NCBI GenBank assembly: GCA_945861785.1
Contig: CAMAWD010000037.1
Coordinates: 1-54,450, forward strand
Length of the DNA: 54,450 bases
Direction: 5' to 3'
Source: Rhodoferax sp. OV413
GTDB lineage: Bacteria > Pseudomonadota > Gammaproteobacteria > Burkholderiales > Burkholderiaceae_C
Positions 1-8,627 of this stretch are shown one piece after another. Each line of letters opens with the position of its first letter. The first letter of the stretch is position 1. The notes beneath the pieces are model-generated. The model ran no database searches. It worked only from the letters and a program-made list of their open reading frames with translations, and was not told the DNA's origin. The position numbers and the translations under genes were made by a program.

Positions 1-120
1 AAGTGAACGCAGTGAGTTCTGCGGCCCGACCCTCGGGCGAGCACCACAGGGCAGTCGGCGCGTTCAGCGCCCGACCGCTCCAGGTTGAGCCCCCGCCGGG
101 CTGCGCCTGCCGCGACGCGC

Positions 121-186
121 GCCAACGCCAACGCCAACGCCAACGCCAAAGCCCATGCCCATGCCAACGCCAACGCCAACGCAGAC
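121..186. repeat. Hexanucleotide tandem repeat (GCCAAC)n
   Basis: About eleven consecutive 6-base units of GCCAAC lie downstream of the ABC permease gene. Units 1-4 and 8-10 are exact; unit 5 is GCCAAA, units 6 and 7 are GCCCAT, and the last is GCAGAC. The run is in intergenic DNA between the window start and the permease stop. Because the unit is 6 bases, length changes would keep any reading frame. Confidence 0.9.
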
Positions 187-190
187 CAGG

Positions 191-220
191 CAACGAATGA
201 CCGCAATGGGCCGAAAGCAG
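191..220 (-). repeat. 30-bp dispersed repeat, copy 1
   Basis: Read on the minus strand, this segment matches positions 54247-54276 of the plus strand at 28 of 30 bases; the core CTGCTTTCGGCCCATTGCGG is identical. It lies in the intergenic tail beyond the permease gene. The two copies sit in inverted orientation near opposite ends of the window, so this is probably a genome-wide dispersed intergenic element. Confidence 0.6.
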
Positions 221-264
221 CCGCTGGCGGCGGGAAGGCGAATTGCAAGTCGCCCGGTTTCATC

Positions 265-1254
265 TCAACGGGCCCTCTGCCCGGCGTCGCTGGCGCGGGT
301 CAGCCGCAATTGCACGAAGGTCAGCAGCATCAACCCGAGCGCCAAAACCAGAGAGGCCGCGGCAGCCAGCCCATACAGATGGATCTGCTCCGCAAAACCG
401 GTTTGGTAGATGAACTGCACGATGAAGGTGGTTGCCGAACCAGGCCCGCCGCCGGTCAGCACGAAAACCTCGTCGAAGATCTGCACCGCACGGATCATGG
501 CCAGCACCAGCACCACGATCAGGTTGGGCATCAGCAGCGGCAGCGTGATCCGCCGCAGCGTGCGCCAGTGCGAGGCAGCGTCCATCTCGGCGGCCTCGTA
601 CATGTCTTTAGGGATCGCCTGCAGCCCGGCGAGCAGGATCAGCGTGTAGAAACCCATGTGCGCCCAGATCGACACGAAGACGGTCCAGAAGAACGCCCAA
701 CTGGCATCGGTGAGCCAGTCGACCGGGGCGGACCCGACAGCCACCAGCGCGGCATTGAAGACGCCCTGGCTTTGCAGCAGCCATTTCCAGATCAGCGCCA
801 CCACCACTGGAGACAGCAGTACAGGGTAGAAGAACACGCCGCGCCAGAAGCCCCGCCCGATGATCTTGCGGTTGAGCACCAGCGCCGTCACCAGCGAGAG
901 CAGCACCATCAGCACCACCTGGACCAGGCTGAACTTGACGGTATTGAAGATGGCGCGCCAGAACACATCCTTGCGGCATGTCTGGATGTCGAAATAGTCG
1001 CGGCATTCGAACAGGATGCCGAAGTTCTCGGCGCCAGTGAACGGCCGCTCCAGCGGCATCAGCTTCACACCCCCGGTGGCAGCGTAGACGAAGTTGATCA
1101 CAATCGGCAGGAACGTGAACAGGCCGAACACCACCAGGTTCGGCGCCACGAACATCCAGCCGATGCGCGACACGCCCAGCACGCGCTGCCCGAGCCGGAA
1201 CAACGGCTCGAACAGGTTGAAGAACAACCCGAGGAGGCGCGCCAGCAGCTGCAA
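265..1254 (-). CDS. Sugar ABC transporter permease (MalF/UgpA type)
   Basis: This is an inner-membrane permease subunit of a carbohydrate-type ABC importer, 329 residues long. An N-terminal amphipathic stretch precedes about six hydrophobic segments. The cytoplasmic EAA loop that contacts the ATPase is visible near residues 225-250 (EAAEMDAASHWRTLRRITLP). The first available start is TTG at 1254, 13 bases after the stop of the binding-protein gene, so the two are surely co-transcribed. The start is uncertain because no strong ribosome binding site precedes it. The partner permease and ATPase are not in the window and probably lie beyond the left edge. Substrate is inferred only as a sugar or sugar derivative. 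Confidence 0.85.
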   Translation of the reverse strand: MQLLARLLGLFFNLFEPLFRLGQRVLGVSRIGWMFVAPNLVVFGLFTFLPIVINFVYAATGGVKLMPLERPFTGAENFGILFECRDYFDIQTCRKDVFWRAIFNTVKFSLVQVVLMVLLSLVTALVLNRKIIGRGFWRGVFFYPVLLSPVVVALIWKWLLQSQGVFNAALVAVGSAPVDWLTDASWAFFWTVFVSIWAHMGFYTLILLAGLQAIPKDMYEAAEMDAASHWRTLRRITLPLLMPNLIVVLVLAMIRAVQIFDEVFVLTGGGPGSATTFIVQFIYQTGFAEQIHLYGLAAAASLVLALGLMLLTFVQLRLTRASDAGQRAR

Positions 1255-1267
1255 GGGACTCGCTTGT

Positions 1268-2545
1268 TTACTTCTGCGCCTGCTTCACCGCATCGGCCAT
1301 GTCGGCAGCGATCTTGGTCATGGCTTCGTCCGTGCTCATCTCGCCCACGATGGCCTGCGTGACGCGCGCGACCGTAGGCAGCATCATGGCCCGGTTGAAT
1401 TTGTAGCCCTGGAACTGGTACGCCGCCGGGGCAAGATTGGCCACGCCACCGCTGAAGGTGCCCAGGGCGGCGCGTGCGGCAGGAGTCGCCGTGGTGTAGT
1501 TGACGCCCTTCTTGGCAAGGCCGGCGTGCGCCGGGATGTTCTCGGTCTTGGCGGTGAATTCGGCGTAGTTTGCCTCCTGGGCCATGAAGTCCAGGAACAT
1601 GCCCACTTCCTTCGGGGACTTGCTGGTCTTCAGGGCCACCCAGGCCGCACCACCGGGGATGCCGGTGCACGCCACCGGGCCACAGGGATTGGGCACGGCG
1701 ACCCAGTCAAAGGCGGTGCCGATGTCCTTTTGCAGGCGGTTGATCTGCCAGGAGCCCGACAGCACCATCGCCACGCGGCCGTTCTTGAACTCGTTGATCG
1801 AATCGGCATAGGTGGAGCCACCGGAGCCGCCCCACACCTCCTTGAGCATCGCGCCGTCCTTGTGCCACCCGACGAACTTGGCCACTGCTGCCTTATAGCC
1901 GTCGTCGAGCACCAACTCGCCCTTGGCGTCAAAAATCTTGGCGCCGTAACTGATGGCCGGGCCAGCAAATCGGTGACCGGAACGATCCCAGGCCAGTGCG
2001 GCCGGCGTCTGCGTGGCCTTGGCCACCTTGCGTGCCGCCTCGACCCACTCATCCCAGGTGGCCTTGGGACCGGGCATCGGCACCTTGGCCTGGTCGAACA
2101 GGGTCTTGTTGACATAGGGGCCGGTCATGGTCAGCTGCGACATGAAGCCGTAGATGCCCTTGTCGGTGGCGCTGGGCCGCAGCCAGGGCAGGGTGCTGCC
2201 AAAATTGCTTTCCCAGTAGGCGCGGTCCTTCACGTGGGCGCTGATGTCCAGGTAGTACTTGGACAGGCCGCCGAGGTCGGTCACCCGGGCGATGTCCGGG
2301 CCCTGGCCCGCGGCCAGCTGAACCGGCAGCTGCTCGACGATGGTCTTGTAGGGCACGACGTCCAGGATCACCTTGGTGCCGGGATTGGCTGCTTCGAATT
2401 TCTTTGCCAGGTCGGCCGTGACAGTGCACTCGATGCCGTCCTGGTAACACATGACGCGGATGTCGGCCGCGCTGGCGCCAAGGGGGGTGGCAAGAACGGC
2501 CGCAGCAATGGTGGAAAGGGCGGTGCCAAAAACACGAGTTACCAT
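1268..2545 (-). CDS. ABC transporter solute-binding protein, family 1 (sugar type)
   Basis: A periplasmic solute-binding protein of 425 residues, the usual length for the MalE/UgpB class. A Sec signal peptide covers about residues 1-26 (hydrophobic core then ASA-AD). The mature part opens with IRVMCYQDG and has the family-1 pattern PDIARVTDLGG near residue 85. The gene starts at ATG 2545 with AAGGA seven bases upstream and is the first gene of an operon with the permease. It is divergent from the CE15-like esterase gene, which hints that the transported sugar could come from glucuronoyl-ester-containing plant polysaccharide; that link is inference from proximity only. Confidence 0.85.
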   Translation of the reverse strand: MVTRVFGTALSTIAAAVLATPLGASAADIRVMCYQDGIECTVTADLAKKFEAANPGTKVILDVVPYKTIVEQLPVQLAAGQGPDIARVTDLGGLSKYYLDISAHVKDRAYWESNFGSTLPWLRPSATDKGIYGFMSQLTMTGPYVNKTLFDQAKVPMPGPKATWDEWVEAARKVAKATQTPAALAWDRSGHRFAGPAISYGAKIFDAKGELVLDDGYKAAVAKFVGWHKDGAMLKEVWGGSGGSTYADSINEFKNGRVAMVLSGSWQINRLQKDIGTAFDWVAVPNPCGPVACTGIPGGAAWVALKTSKSPKEVGMFLDFMAQEANYAEFTAKTENIPAHAGLAKKGVNYTTATPAARAALGTFSGGVANLAPAAYQFQGYKFNRAMMLPTVARVTQAIVGEMSTDEAMTKIAADMADAVKQAQK

Positions 2546-2656
2546 GATCAGATCCTTGAGTGGCGATGATTTTCCGGCGATGGTAGGGCAATTCGGCGTT
2601 TTTTCTACTATGGTTTGTACGGATCAATTCATGTAAATGACCCGCGCCGCCCACGC

Positions 2657-3697
2657 ATGACACCCTCACCCTCACCCTCACCCTCACCCGCAACCGCCTT
2701 GCCTGACCTGCTCGTTGCCCTGGACGGAAAACCCGTCACACAGCGGTCACAGTGGGACGCACGCCGCCGTGAAATCCACCGGCTGAGCGTGCCCCTGGCC
2801 TACGGCGACTGGCCAGCCGTGCCAACCCGGACCAGCTGCGAAATACTGCACACGGCCACGGTGCGCCGGCTGGAGAGCGCCCGGTTGTGGACCTGCCGCG
2901 TGCTGGCCGACGGAGCACACAGCTTCACGCTGCGCGTGTTCGCGCCTGCCGGCGATGGCCCCCATGCGGTGGTCCTCAACGGGGATGCATGCTGGCACCA
3001 CGCCACCGACGACGTCATCGCCGACATACTGCACCGGGGTTATGCCTTCGCGCAGTTCAACCGGGTCGAGATTGCGCCCGACATGCCGGGCACGCGGCTG
3101 CCAGTGGGGGCCTTGGCGGCCTGGGCCTGGGGTTACCACCGGGCAGTGGACGCGCTGGGGCAGCTCGATCTGGTCGACCCGACACGGATCGCTGTTGTCG
3201 GCCACTCGCGTGGCGGCAAGGCCGCCTTGCTTGCAGGTGCCACCGATGAACGGATTGCACTGACCAGCGCCAACAATTCCGGGGCCGGTGGCGCGGGCTG
3301 CTTGCGGGTGTCTGGCCCCGGTGCGGAAACACTGGCCGATGTCACGCGGGCTTTTCCGCACTGGTTTGGCCCGCACCTGGCTGCCTATGCTGGACGGGAA
3401 CACGCACTGCCATTCGACCAGCATTTCCTGAAGGCGCTGGTGGCCCCGCGCGCGTTGCTGACCACAGAAGCACTGGACGACCATTGGGCCAACCCGAGCG
3501 GCAGCTGGCACACCCATCAGGCGGCGCGTGCGGTGTACGAATTGCTGGGTGCCGGTGAACGCATCGCCATCACCTTCCGCCCTGGAGGCCACGACCACGC
3601 GCCGACAGACTGGACCACGCTGCTCGACTACTGCGATGTGGCACTGCGCGGCCATGGCGCGCAGGTGTTCAGCAAAAGGTACCGGCAATCACCGTGA
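2657..3697 (+). CDS. CE15-like glucuronoyl esterase, alpha/beta hydrolase
   Basis: An alpha/beta-hydrolase of 346 residues that resembles bacterial family CE15 enzymes, which hydrolyse esters between 4-O-methyl-glucuronic acid of xylan and lignin alcohols. Visible motifs are the nucleophile elbow GHSRGGKAALLAG, the following ERIALTSANNSGAGG, an acidic loop LDDHWANPSG and a C-terminal GGHDH supplying the catalytic His. I chose ATG 2657 because an upstream in-frame ATG (2615) adds an unrelated leader. The first residues after the start, TPSPSPSPSP, are encoded by a hexanucleotide tandem repeat. No obvious signal peptide follows, which is odd for a polysaccharide esterase. A related serine hydrolase function is possible. 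Confidence 0.7.
   Translation: MTPSPSPSPSPATALPDLLVALDGKPVTQRSQWDARRREIHRLSVPLAYGDWPAVPTRTSCEILHTATVRRLESARLWTCRVLADGAHSFTLRVFAPAGDGPHAVVLNGDACWHHATDDVIADILHRGYAFAQFNRVEIAPDMPGTRLPVGALAAWAWGYHRAVDALGQLDLVDPTRIAVVGHSRGGKAALLAGATDERIALTSANNSGAGGAGCLRVSGPGAETLADVTRAFPHWFGPHLAAYAGREHALPFDQHFLKALVAPRALLTTEALDDHWANPSGSWHTHQAARAVYELLGAGERIAITFRPGGHDHAPTDWTTLLDYCDVALRGHGAQVFSKRYRQSP
2661..2689. repeat. Hexanucleotide tandem repeat (CACCCT)n inside a gene start
   Basis: Four exact CACCCT units and a partial fifth begin two bases after the ATG of the CE15-like gene and encode its Ser-Pro-rich N-terminus. Copy-number change would lengthen or shorten the SP run by two residues per unit without a frameshift. 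Confidence 0.85.
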
Positions 3698-3939
3698 AGC
3701 TGCTTCCCGGTCGCACGCCGTCGATGCGCGCAACCCTTCGACCTTCGACTCAGGACCCGCGCATTCCATGGCGGCGCACGGCAACGTAAATGCAGCCATG
3801 CCGGCCCCCGTGCCCGGTCCAGCAGCTGTGCCTTTTGACCAGCATCATGTTTCCGGGAAAATTCGCGCGCCCGGCCTGCAACGCGCCGCGATGCTCTACA
3901 GCGTCAGTGCTTGAGCGCCGCACGGCCGGCCTCGGGTGC
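3698..3939. other. Intergenic stretch, nothing recognised
   Basis: About 240 bases lie between the convergent ends of the CE15-like gene and the first DapA-family gene. I found no convincing coding frame, clear T-tailed hairpin or repeat. Confidence 0.5.
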
Positions 3940-4887
3940 TCAGCAACCCGGTTCGCAAAACGAAGCTGCACCAGTGAGCGCGCGTTGCAGGTCCAGCACG
4001 CGCCCGATGTTCACCTCGAGTTCGTGCATCTGGTGGGCATCGAGCGCAGCCACGCCGGGCCGGCAAACGGCGGTCTGGAACAAGCCCTCCCGCATGCGCA
4101 GATGCTTGAAGAAGCGGATGCTCACGTCCAGATGCTGGTTGGAAAAGGCCAGCACCGGGGTCAGAAGGGCATGCAGTTCGCGCGCAGCAGCCAGCTCCCC
4201 GGCGGCGAACCGACGGAAGATTTCCACGTAGATCGCATCCATCGCCGTGGGAATGAAGGCATGCACGCCACGGTGCAGCGCCTCGATCATCTGGGCTGCG
4301 GCCCAGCCGCCACTGACATGCAGGCCGCCCCCAGTAGCCTCCAGCACGGCGCTGTATTTGGGGCCGGGCAGGGCGGTCTCGATCTTCAAACCGCGGAACG
4401 CGGGAACACGCTGACGCAGCAGCAGGATGTCGGCCAATGGCAGGCCGGGGCCACCGAACTCCAGGTCCTGCACGATCAGAATGGGCGGGCCGACCGCCGC
4501 CAGCCCTGCCATCTGCGCCACCAAAGTTTCGCCGCGCAGGCCCTCGGGTGCCTGGCACAACATGGCCGGGGCGCCGAGTTCGCGGGCCATCGCCGCCAGG
4601 GCCAGACGGTCGTCGTGCTGCGCGCTGCTGCAACCGATCACCACCGGCACCCGGCCCGCCACCTGGCGCAAGAAGGTGCTGGCAACCAGGCGCTTTTCCG
4701 CTGCGTCCAGGCTGCCGGTTTCGCCAGCCACTGCCAGCACCAGCATGCCAGCAACCCCGGCCTGCACCACAACCTCGGCCGTACGGACGATGCCATCGAC
4801 ATCGATCGAACCATCCGCCAGAAACGGCGTGTTCATGCTGGGCACGATGCCGCGCATGAAATCGGCACCAGACGACGTCGGAGCCAT
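3940..4887 (-). CDS. DapA-family lyase/aldolase lacking the proton-relay residues
   Basis: A 315-residue protein of the dihydrodipicolinate synthase / N-acetylneuraminate lyase superfamily (TIM-barrel class I aldolases). The Schiff-base lysine is present (K168 in FRGLKIETALPG). The two threonines of the usual GTTGE are missing (LAVAGE, residues 51-56), and the usual YNxPG tyrosine appears replaced by Val139 in ILIVQDLEF. The reaction is therefore probably not DHDPS; a 2-keto-3-deoxy-sugar-acid aldolase or dehydratase is plausible. The start ATG 4887 lies 8 bases after the dctM stop. It is the last gene of the fucU-TRAP operon. Confidence 0.7.
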   Translation of the reverse strand: MAPTSSGADFMRGIVPSMNTPFLADGSIDVDGIVRTAEVVVQAGVAGMLVLAVAGETGSLDAAEKRLVASTFLRQVAGRVPVVIGCSSAQHDDRLALAAMARELGAPAMLCQAPEGLRGETLVAQMAGLAAVGPPILIVQDLEFGGPGLPLADILLLRQRVPAFRGLKIETALPGPKYSAVLEATGGGLHVSGGWAAAQMIEALHRGVHAFIPTAMDAIYVEIFRRFAAGELAAARELHALLTPVLAFSNQHLDVSIRFFKHLRMREGLFQTAVCRPGVAALDAHQMHELEVNIGRVLDLQRALTGAASFCEPGC

Positions 4888-4895
4888 GCCGGAAC

Positions 4896-6197
4896 TCACT
4901 TGGGCACGCCGTAACCCATGGTCTGCGGCAGCCACAACACGATCTGCGGAAACAGTGTCATCGCCAGCAGCAGCAGCAACAACATGACCAGGAAGGGCCA
5001 GCCCTCCTTCATCATCTCGCCGATCGGGATGCCCGTGAGGGCCTTGGTCACGAAAAGCAACATGCCAAAGGGCGGGTGGATCAGGCCGATCATCATGTTG
5101 AGCACCACCAGCACCCCGAAATGCACCAGGTCGATGCCGAGCAACTTGACCGCCGGCAGCAACATGGGCACAAACACCAGCAGCAACACAGACACATCGA
5201 GAAAACAGCCCAGCACCAGGAACATGACGTTGACCAGCAACAGGAACGGCACCCGCCCCAGGTGCATGGCGTCGACCCATTGCGCCATGGCCTGGGGCAC
5301 GCCTTCGGCGGTGAACGCGTAGTTCAACATGAAGGAGCCGGCCAGGATGATCGTGATCACCGCACTGCCACGCGCAGACTCCAGCACCACTCCCCAGAAG
5401 CTGCGCCAGGTCAGCGCACGGAACACGAAAGCGGCCAGCACCAGCGCATGCAGCGCCGCCACTGCCGCCGCTTCGGTGGGTGTGAAAACGCCGGAGTAGA
5501 TGCCCCCCAGCAGCACGATGGGCATGGACAAAGGCAATGCGCCACGAAAGATCAGGCCAGCCCATTCGCCACGCGGCACGGGGTCGTCTCGTGGCATGTC
5601 ACGCCGCACCGCGATCACATGCACCACGAACATCATCAGGCCGGCCATCAGGAAACCCGGCACCACGCCACCCAGGAAGAGCGCTCCCACCGAAGCACCC
5701 GATACCAGCGCGTAGATCACCATCGGGATCGAGGGCGGGATGATCGGCCCCAGCGTGGCGCTCGCCACCACCACGGCGCCGGCGAATCCGCGCGTGTATT
5801 CGGGCTTCTTGAGCATCTGGCGGATCGTCACCAGGCCGGGGCCGGCCGCGTCGGCGATCGCACTGCCGCTCATGCCGGAGAAGATCACGCTGACCAGGAT
5901 GTCCACCTGCGCCAGCCCGCCGCGCATGCGCCCGACCAGAATGCGGCAGAAGTCGAAGATGCGCTCGCTGACCGTGCCGGCATTCATGATGTTGGCGGCG
6001 AACACAAACAGTGGCACCGCGAGCAGCACGTAGCTGTTGTACAGGCCGTTGCCGACCTGCTCGGCGACCAAGCCGATGTCCTGGCGCTTCACCACGAGGT
6101 ACGCGACGCCAGAGGCCAGCATCGAGAATCCGATCGGCATGCGCAGCAACAGCCCGGCAACCATCACGCCAACCAGGACAAGAATACCTGTGCTCAT
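4896..6197 (-). CDS. dctM: TRAP transporter large permease (DctM)
   Basis: The large membrane subunit of a tripartite ATP-independent periplasmic transporter, 433 residues and about 12 membrane segments, which couples the sodium gradient to uptake of an organic acid. Family features include the N-terminal LLLRMPIGFSMLASG and FSGMSGSAIADAAGPG near residues 90-105, and the IPPSIPMVIYA segment. The start ATG 6197 overlaps the dctQ stop in an ATGA, which indicates translational coupling. Longer in-frame starts run into dctQ and are unlikely. The neighbouring DapA-family enzymes and FucU point to a sugar-acid or deoxy-sugar substrate rather than a C4-dicarboxylate. Confidence 0.93.
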   Translation of the reverse strand: MSTGILVLVGVMVAGLLLRMPIGFSMLASGVAYLVVKRQDIGLVAEQVGNGLYNSYVLLAVPLFVFAANIMNAGTVSERIFDFCRILVGRMRGGLAQVDILVSVIFSGMSGSAIADAAGPGLVTIRQMLKKPEYTRGFAGAVVVASATLGPIIPPSIPMVIYALVSGASVGALFLGGVVPGFLMAGLMMFVVHVIAVRRDMPRDDPVPRGEWAGLIFRGALPLSMPIVLLGGIYSGVFTPTEAAAVAALHALVLAAFVFRALTWRSFWGVVLESARGSAVITIILAGSFMLNYAFTAEGVPQAMAQWVDAMHLGRVPFLLLVNVMFLVLGCFLDVSVLLLVFVPMLLPAVKLLGIDLVHFGVLVVLNMMIGLIHPPFGMLLFVTKALTGIPIGEMMKEGWPFLVMLLLLLLAMTLFPQIVLWLPQTMGYGVPK

Positions 6198-6673
6198 GAC
6201 AGGTGCAACTCCGCGTCCAGGCCAATGCCATGCACCGCCTGCCAGATTGCCCAGGCGCAGCGCAGCGTGAGTGCCACCATCAGAAAGACGAAGGGCAGGA
6301 ACACCCACATGAAGGGCAGGTTCAAGACCGGGGTACCTTCGCGCGCCATGAAACGTACGTAGTCCCAGGTGCCCGGGATGGCAACCGCCGCGAGACCACC
6401 CACCAGCAGGTTGCCAGCGATGCGCATGGCCAGCCGCGCGCGGCGCCCGACGCTGCTCCAGATCAGGTCAAACATCACATGCTCCCGCTCCGGCACGATG
6501 AAGGCGGCGGCCCACAGGATGACCCAGATGTACAGGATGACGGCCGCCTCGTCGGTCCAGGCCATGGGCTTGTTGAAGGCGAACCGGGCCGTCACCTGCA
6601 GCACGAACACCGCGAACAGGGCCAGAAAGAGGGCGCCGCCAATGACGTTGGCGGCGCCCTTGAACCAGCGCAT
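6194..6673 (-). CDS. dctQ: TRAP transporter small permease (DctQ)
   Basis: The small membrane subunit of the TRAP transporter, 159 residues with four hydrophobic segments, forming the membrane complex with DctM. The characteristic TARFAFNKPMAWTDEAAV motif follows the first helix, and MFDLIW lies in the middle. ATG 6673 follows the dctP stop by 3 bases, and the gene end overlaps the dctM start by four bases. Confidence 0.92.
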   Translation of the reverse strand: MRWFKGAANVIGGALFLALFAVFVLQVTARFAFNKPMAWTDEAAVILYIWVILWAAAFIVPEREHVMFDLIWSSVGRRARLAMRIAGNLLVGGLAAVAIPGTWDYVRFMAREGTPVLNLPFMWVFLPFVFLMVALTLRCAWAIWQAVHGIGLDAELHLS

Positions 6674-6676
6674 CGG

Positions 6677-7684
6677 CTACTTGACCGCGTTGATGCGCTC
6701 CACCAGCCCCTTGGGCCAGACCTTTGCGTACTCGGAATTCTGGTAGGCGGCCTGCACCGTCTTGCGGAACGACTCGACATCGGGGGTGGTGACCTGCAGG
6801 CCTTCTTTCTTGAAGAAGTCGACCAGTTGGGCCTCTTCCTTGATGCGGTTGTCATTGTTGAAGGCGATCGCGGCCTGGGTGGCCGCCTGCACCTTTTGCT
6901 TCTGCGCCGCGCCCATCGCTGCCCAGGCTTTGTTGGAGATCGCGATGAAGATGCCGTCGGTCAGGTGGCTGGTGAGCACGATCTGCTTGGTGACTTCGTA
7001 GAACTTGGCTGCGCGCACCGAGGGCAAGGGATTGTCCTGGCCATCGACAGTGCCGGTCTTCAGGCCCAGGTAGACCTCGCCGAAGGCCAGTGGTGTGGGG
7101 GTGGCGCCGAGCGCCTCGCCCAGGAACAACCATTCCTTGGAGCCCGGCATGCGCAGCTTGACGCCCTTGAGGTCGGCCGGTGTCTTGACGTTGCGGACCT
7201 CGCGCAAATTGACCTGCCGGCTGCCCAGGTAACCGATGCCCAGGATCTGCACCTCCATCTTTTCGGCCACGGCCTTGTACATTTCGGCGCCGATCGGGCC
7301 ATTGAACACCTTCTGCTGGTGGTCCGGGTCGCGGACAAGGTAGCCGGCCGTGAAGATCGAGTACTCGGGCAGGATCTTGGCGATGTCCTGGGCCGAGATC
7401 GCCGCCAGCTCCAGGTTGCCGCGCGCCATGGCCGCAGGCTCGGTGCCCTGCTTGAACAAGGAACCATTGAGGTTGATCTGCACGTCGAATTCGCCGGGCG
7501 CGCTCTTGTCGAGCGACTCCTTGAACACGGTCCACATCTTGCCGTGCCAGTCGTCCGGTACAGCCGGCGTGGAGATGCGCAGCGCGACCTTGGACTGGGC
7601 CAGGGACGGCAGTGCCGTGGCGCCGAGGGCGGCTACCGCACCCAGCAGGGTGCGGCGACGAAGGGTACTGGTGGAGTGGGTCAT
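6677..7684 (-). CDS. dctP: TRAP transporter solute-binding protein (DctP)
   Basis: The periplasmic ligand-binding subunit, 335 residues. The N-terminus STLRRRTLLGAVAALG ending SLAQS looks like a Tat-compatible signal peptide. The mature protein has the DctP hallmarks: LRISTPAVPDDW, YLGSRQVN with the ligand-pairing arginine, KGVKLRMPGS, and FGEVYLGLKTGTVDGQDNP. ATG 7684 is preceded by a strong GAGGAGA ribosome site. It lies between the second DapA-family gene and dctQ. The conserved Arg supports a carboxylate ligand; the exact ligand cannot be read from sequence. Confidence 0.92.
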   Translation of the reverse strand: MTHSTSTLRRRTLLGAVAALGATALPSLAQSKVALRISTPAVPDDWHGKMWTVFKESLDKSAPGEFDVQINLNGSLFKQGTEPAAMARGNLELAAISAQDIAKILPEYSIFTAGYLVRDPDHQQKVFNGPIGAEMYKAVAEKMEVQILGIGYLGSRQVNLREVRNVKTPADLKGVKLRMPGSKEWLFLGEALGATPTPLAFGEVYLGLKTGTVDGQDNPLPSVRAAKFYEVTKQIVLTSHLTDGIFIAISNKAWAAMGAAQKQKVQAATQAAIAFNNDNRIKEEAQLVDFFKKEGLQVTTPDVESFRKTVQAAYQNSEYAKVWPKGLVERINAVK

Positions 7685-7712
7685 GGTGGTGTCTCCTCAA
7701 AAAATGGGTGAA

Positions 7713-8627
7713 TCAGATGTTGGCAAGCGCCGGACCAATGGCACGATACCCTGCCCGGACAGTTTGCGCCTCGGTGTTATCCAGCAGTGCCAAGGGCGCG
7801 CGCACGTTGAGCCACGCGTCGTCGCCGGTCTGCTCGGCCAGCATGGCCTTGTAGACGCAGACAAAGGGCATGTCGGGGCGAATGCTGAGCAGGGCGAGCA
7901 AGTCACGCACCAGCGTGGCGTCGGCAGGCGCAACCTGGGACGGTGCATCCACGATGCGCCGCATCAAGCGGGGCGAGATGTTGGCCAGGCCATTGATCGA
8001 GCCCGATCCGCCCGCGAGCATCGTGGCGGCGATATGCTGCTCCGCACCAACCAGGATGGCCAGCGAAGGAAACGCGCGGACCAGGGCAAGGCCATGCTCC
8101 AGGTCAGCGCTGCTGTCCTTGACGCCAATCACCTGGCCAGGATGGAGTTGGGCCAGCGCAGCGATGCTTGCGTGGCTGAACGATACGCTGCTGAGGCCAG
8201 GGATGTGGTAGAGCAACAGCTTGAGGCTGGGGTCCGCGATGCCCCGCACCACTTGCGTGACGGCGGCCATGATGCCGGCATCGCGCGGGGCACGAAAGTA
8301 AAACGGCGGCATGAACATCTGCCGGTGGCAGCCGAGGCTGGAGGCATGGCGGCCCAGCCCGATGGCGTCAGGCAATGCGCAGGCGCTGATAGTGACGACG
8401 ACCTGGTCCGGCCGCACGCCACCGGCGAGCATCGCCGCCAGCAGCGCCTGGCGCTCGGACGTGGTGAAAGCCGGGCCTTCACCCGTGGTTCCGAACAGGG
8501 TGACCCCGTCGCAGCCGGCGTCCAGCATGCGCCGGGCGTGGTTCAGGGCGCGTGCAGTGTCTACCGCGCCGTCCGAGGTGAGCGGAATCAGCAAAGCGGG
8601 CCAGAGCCCGTGGATGTCATGGTGCAA
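7713..8627 (-). CDS. DapA-family aldolase/synthase with complete active site
   Basis: A 304-residue class I aldolase of the DapA/NanA superfamily. It has the full catalytic set: GTTGE (residues 46-50), Tyr140 in LLYHIPG and the Schiff-base Lys170 in IGVKDSS. The start appears to be TTG 8627, with AAAAGGAAAC immediately upstream; the gene overlaps the end of gntR by 11 bases. Being in an operon with fucU, a GntR regulator and a TRAP transporter, it is more likely a 2-keto-3-deoxy-sugar-acid aldolase (for example 2-keto-3-deoxy-L-fuconate to pyruvate plus lactaldehyde) than a lysine-biosynthetic DHDPS. That assignment is inference. Confidence 0.8.
   Translation of the reverse strand: MHHDIHGLWPALLIPLTSDGAVDTARALNHARRMLDAGCDGVTLFGTTGEGPAFTTSERQALLAAMLAGGVRPDQVVVTISACALPDAIGLGRHASSLGCHRQMFMPPFYFRAPRDAGIMAAVTQVVRGIADPSLKLLLYHIPGLSSVSFSHASIAALAQLHPGQVIGVKDSSADLEHGLALVRAFPSLAILVGAEQHIAATMLAGGSGSINGLANISPRLMRRIVDAPSQVAPADATLVRDLLALLSIRPDMPFVCVYKAMLAEQTGDDAWLNVRAPLALLDNTEAQTVRAGYRAIGPALANI

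Noticed and set aside
121-186. Short regular repeats considered as CRISPR
   Set aside because: The units are contiguous 6-mers without spacers and there are no cas genes.
85-1362. Plus-strand frame through the GCCAAC repeat
   Set aside because: It lies antisense to the ABC permease, and the repeat only gives a low-complexity translation.
4896-7684. Calling the TRAP system a C4-dicarboxylate transporter
   Set aside because: DctPQM names are family names only; the operon has no dicarboxylate genes and points to sugar acids.
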